Source: CAYJLC01 sp964370735 (GTDB lineage Bacteria; Bacillota; Clostridia; Oscillospirales; Butyricicoccaceae). From it: a stretch of DNA of 64,000 nt. The position numbers and the translations under genes were made by a program. Shown here in pieces: positions 62,336-64,000 of this stretch. The DNA is taken from contig CAYJLC010000007.1 of assembly GCA_964370735.1 (NCBI GenBank), forward strand, positions 4,989 to 68,988, read 5' to 3'. Below the pieces are notes generated by a model. It saw nothing but the letters and a program-made list of their open reading frames with translations, had not been told where the DNA came from and searched no databases. The stretch's first letter is position 1; every line of letters starts with the position of its first letter.

Positions 62336-63850
62336 ATGGATAACGAAATTTTAGGTTTAATATTAAGTATTTTACCACCAGTAATCGCAATTGTTCTAGC
62401 ATTAATAACAAAAGAAGTTATTTCTTCACTGTTAATCGGTGTTTTAACTGGCGCATTTATTTATAGCAATTTTAATTTAATAAGCACTTTAGAAACTACT
62501 TTTGAAATTATGACAGGCAAAATGGCCGATAATTCAAGTATGATTTTATTCTTGGCACTTCTTGGTTCATTAGTTGCAGTCGTAACTCTTGCAGGTGGTT
62601 CAGAGGCGTATGGAAAATGGGCTTCTCGCAAAATCAAAACAAAGCAAGGTGCTTCTCTTGCAACAGCAGGTTTAGGACTTTTAATCTTTATTGATGACTA
62701 CTTCAACTGTTTAACGGTTGGTACTGTTATGCGTCCTGTAACGGATAAAAACGGTATTTCGCGTGCAAAACTTGCATACCTTATAGATGCGACAGCTGCA
62801 CCTATTTGTATTATCGCTCCAATCTCTAGCTGGGCGGCGTCAGTTATCAATGTTATCGAGGAATCTGGTGTCGAAGGTGGACTTTCGATGTTTATGTCGT
62901 CAATCCCGTTTAACTTCTATGCACTTCTAACGATTATATCAGTAATCTTTTTCAGTATTTCAAAAAGAGATATCGGAAAAATGGGTGACCCTGCTTTAAT
63001 CGAAACTTCTGTAAACGAAAGTGCCGATGTAACTCGTGAATTTACGCCTTCAAACAAAGGAAAAGTATTCGATTTAATCATTCCAATCGCATCTTTAATC
63101 GTATTCACAGTAGCATCAATGCTTTATACTGGCGGATTTTTTGACGGTGGCGTTACGCTTGCAGACGCTTTTGGTAACTCTGCTGTAAATGCTTCTTTAA
63201 TTTATGGTGCATTTTTAAGCTTACTTGTTGCATTTATCATGTATGTTCCTAGAAAATTAGTATCATTCAATGATTTTATGCACGCATTTGGCGTTGGTGT
63301 TAAATCAATGATTCCAGCAATTTCAATCTTAATTCTAGCTTGGTCTATTGGTGGAATTTGTAGTGCAGATTACTTAAATGCCGGTGGTTATATCGGTGAA
63401 TTAGTTCGTACAAACAATGTTTCTCTTGCATTATTGCCAGCGATTATCTTTATTGTAGCAGGATTTTTAGCATTCTCAACTGGTACTGCGTGGGGAACTT
63501 TCGGAATATTAATTCCAATTTTAACTACAATTTTAGCAGAACTTAATGCTTTAGAATTCTTACCAATAATCCTAGGTGCTATCTTCTCAGGTTCAGTTTT
63601 AGGCGACCACTGCTCACCTATTTCTGATACAACTATTTTATCTTCAGCAGGCTCTGGTTGTGACCATATCGCCCACGTTTCTACGCAAATACCGTATGCA
63701 CTTACAGTTGCAGTCGCTGCATTTGTAGGATTTTTAGTAGGTGGTATCACAAATAATGTATATATTAGCTTTAGCTGTGCATTTGTTACTCTTGTAATCA
63801 GCACATTTGTCGCTATTAAATTTACAAATACAAAAAAATACTCAAGTTAA
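62336..63850 (+). CDS. Na+/H+ antiporter NhaC family
   Basis: 504 residues with about twelve hydrophobic segments. The FIDDYFNCLTVG and LGDHCSPISDTT blocks are typical of NhaC. It exchanges sodium for protons, or in some relatives exchanges carboxylates or amino acids (malate/lactate or arginine/ornithine types), so the exact substrate is open. AGGAGG precedes the ATG. A terminator arm follows but its partner is missing in the window. Confidence 0.93.
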   Translation: MDNEILGLILSILPPVIAIVLALITKEVISSLLIGVLTGAFIYSNFNLISTLETTFEIMTGKMADNSSMILFLALLGSLVAVVTLAGGSEAYGKWASRKIKTKQGASLATAGLGLLIFIDDYFNCLTVGTVMRPVTDKNGISRAKLAYLIDATAAPICIIAPISSWAASVINVIEESGVEGGLSMFMSSIPFNFYALLTIISVIFFSISKRDIGKMGDPALIETSVNESADVTREFTPSNKGKVFDLIIPIASLIVFTVASMLYTGGFFDGGVTLADAFGNSAVNASLIYGAFLSLLVAFIMYVPRKLVSFNDFMHAFGVGVKSMIPAISILILAWSIGGICSADYLNAGGYIGELVRTNNVSLALLPAIIFIVAGFLAFSTGTAWGTFGILIPILTTILAELNALEFLPIILGAIFSGSVLGDHCSPISDTTILSSAGSGCDHIAHVSTQIPYALTVAVAAFVGFLVGGITNNVYISFSCAFVTLVISTFVAIKFTNTKKYSS

Positions 63851-63863
63851 AATAAATATACCA

Positions 63864-63880
63864 AAAAGGGCTGTCGCAAC
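63864..63880 (+). terminator. Left arm of a terminator without its right arm
   Basis: AAAAAGGGCTGTCGCAAC has the A-run plus GGCTGTC stem start seen in other terminators here, but no GTTGCGACAGCC partner appears in the remaining 120 bases. Confidence 0.5.
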
Positions 63881-63907
63881 TAAAGTAATATTGCACAAAA
63901 TGTTTGT

Positions 63908-63968
63908 CAAGTTTTCTAAAAACTTGCTCAATCCAACCGAGTAGGCTGGTTGCATTCGCAAATGCGAA
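63908..63968. repeat. Three consecutive small hairpins at the right edge
   Basis: CAAGTTTT/AAAACTTG (63908-63926, perfect), CAACC/GGTTG with AG/CT inner pairs (63934-63952) and TTCGCA/TGCGAA (63955-63968, perfect). No gene is visible. It could be the edge of a mobile element, a structured leader or a repeat family. Confidence 0.5.
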
Positions 63969-64000
63969 ACACTTTTTTGATAAATTTCCAAAGTATACAG

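Overview
The window is a 64 kb piece of a low-GC, anaerobic, probably endospore-forming Firmicute of the class Clostridia. The evidence is the IspH gene fused to ribosomal S1-like repeats, spore genes (a GerW/YtfJ protein, YpeB, a SpoIID/LytB-domain protein), [FeFe]-hydrogenases, a Rex-type redox operator, AGGAGG ribosome sites with frequent TTG starts, and many sigma-A-like promoters with 17-bp spacers. I cannot name genus or species. Gene density is high and most genes are core housekeeping genes. I see no tRNA, rRNA, CRISPR array, prophage or complete insertion sequence.

Layout. 1-425: the first codons of a minus-strand permease behind a cobalamin riboswitch with its own terminator. 585-5804: YitT membrane protein, then a MarR regulator with a histidine-rich insert and a heterodimeric ABC exporter. 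5878-10546: a redox/hydrogen operon (thioredoxin-like [2Fe-2S] protein, PAS-containing sensory-type [FeFe]-hydrogenase, SpoIIE-type phosphatase, second [FeFe]-hydrogenase) behind a Rex-like operator. 10554-18770: a c-di-GMP GGDEF/EAL protein, 3-methyladenine glycosylase, RecQ and glycogen phosphorylase. 19241-23906: lepA, hemW, an ACT protein and a UPF0210/PFL-family protein.

23953-41834 is a long minus-strand block read as spoIID-like, queA, tgt, lon, engB, M50 protease, scpA, scpB, DUF2953, ytfJ, dacF, rluB, rpiR, a frameshifted HI0933/BaiN-type flavoprotein gene, cmk, plsC, ispH-S1, CPBP protease. It covers queuosine tRNA modification, proteolysis, chromosome condensation, cell wall, lipid and isoprenoid synthesis. 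41862-45065 is a lysine-riboswitch operon (asd-dapA-dapB) for diaminopimelate and lysine. 45238-63850 holds a CDP-alcohol phosphatidyltransferase, uvrA, an aldo/keto reductase, ypeB, uvrB, a DUF1836-degV pair, a MATE-Lrp-aminotransferase group, a proA-proB-malic enzyme operon and an NhaC antiporter. The last 150 bases contain the left arm of a terminator without its partner and three small hairpins, perhaps the edge of an inserted or structured element.

Most interesting points: the Rex-preceded hydrogenase/phosphatase operon, in which the PAS-bearing hydrogenase has serine where catalytic enzymes have the proton-relay cysteine; the histidine-rich MarR with a perfect palindrome at its own promoter; a perfect 12-bp palindrome around the DUF1836-degV promoter; the one-base homopolymer frameshift in the flavoprotein gene; and the unexplained right end.
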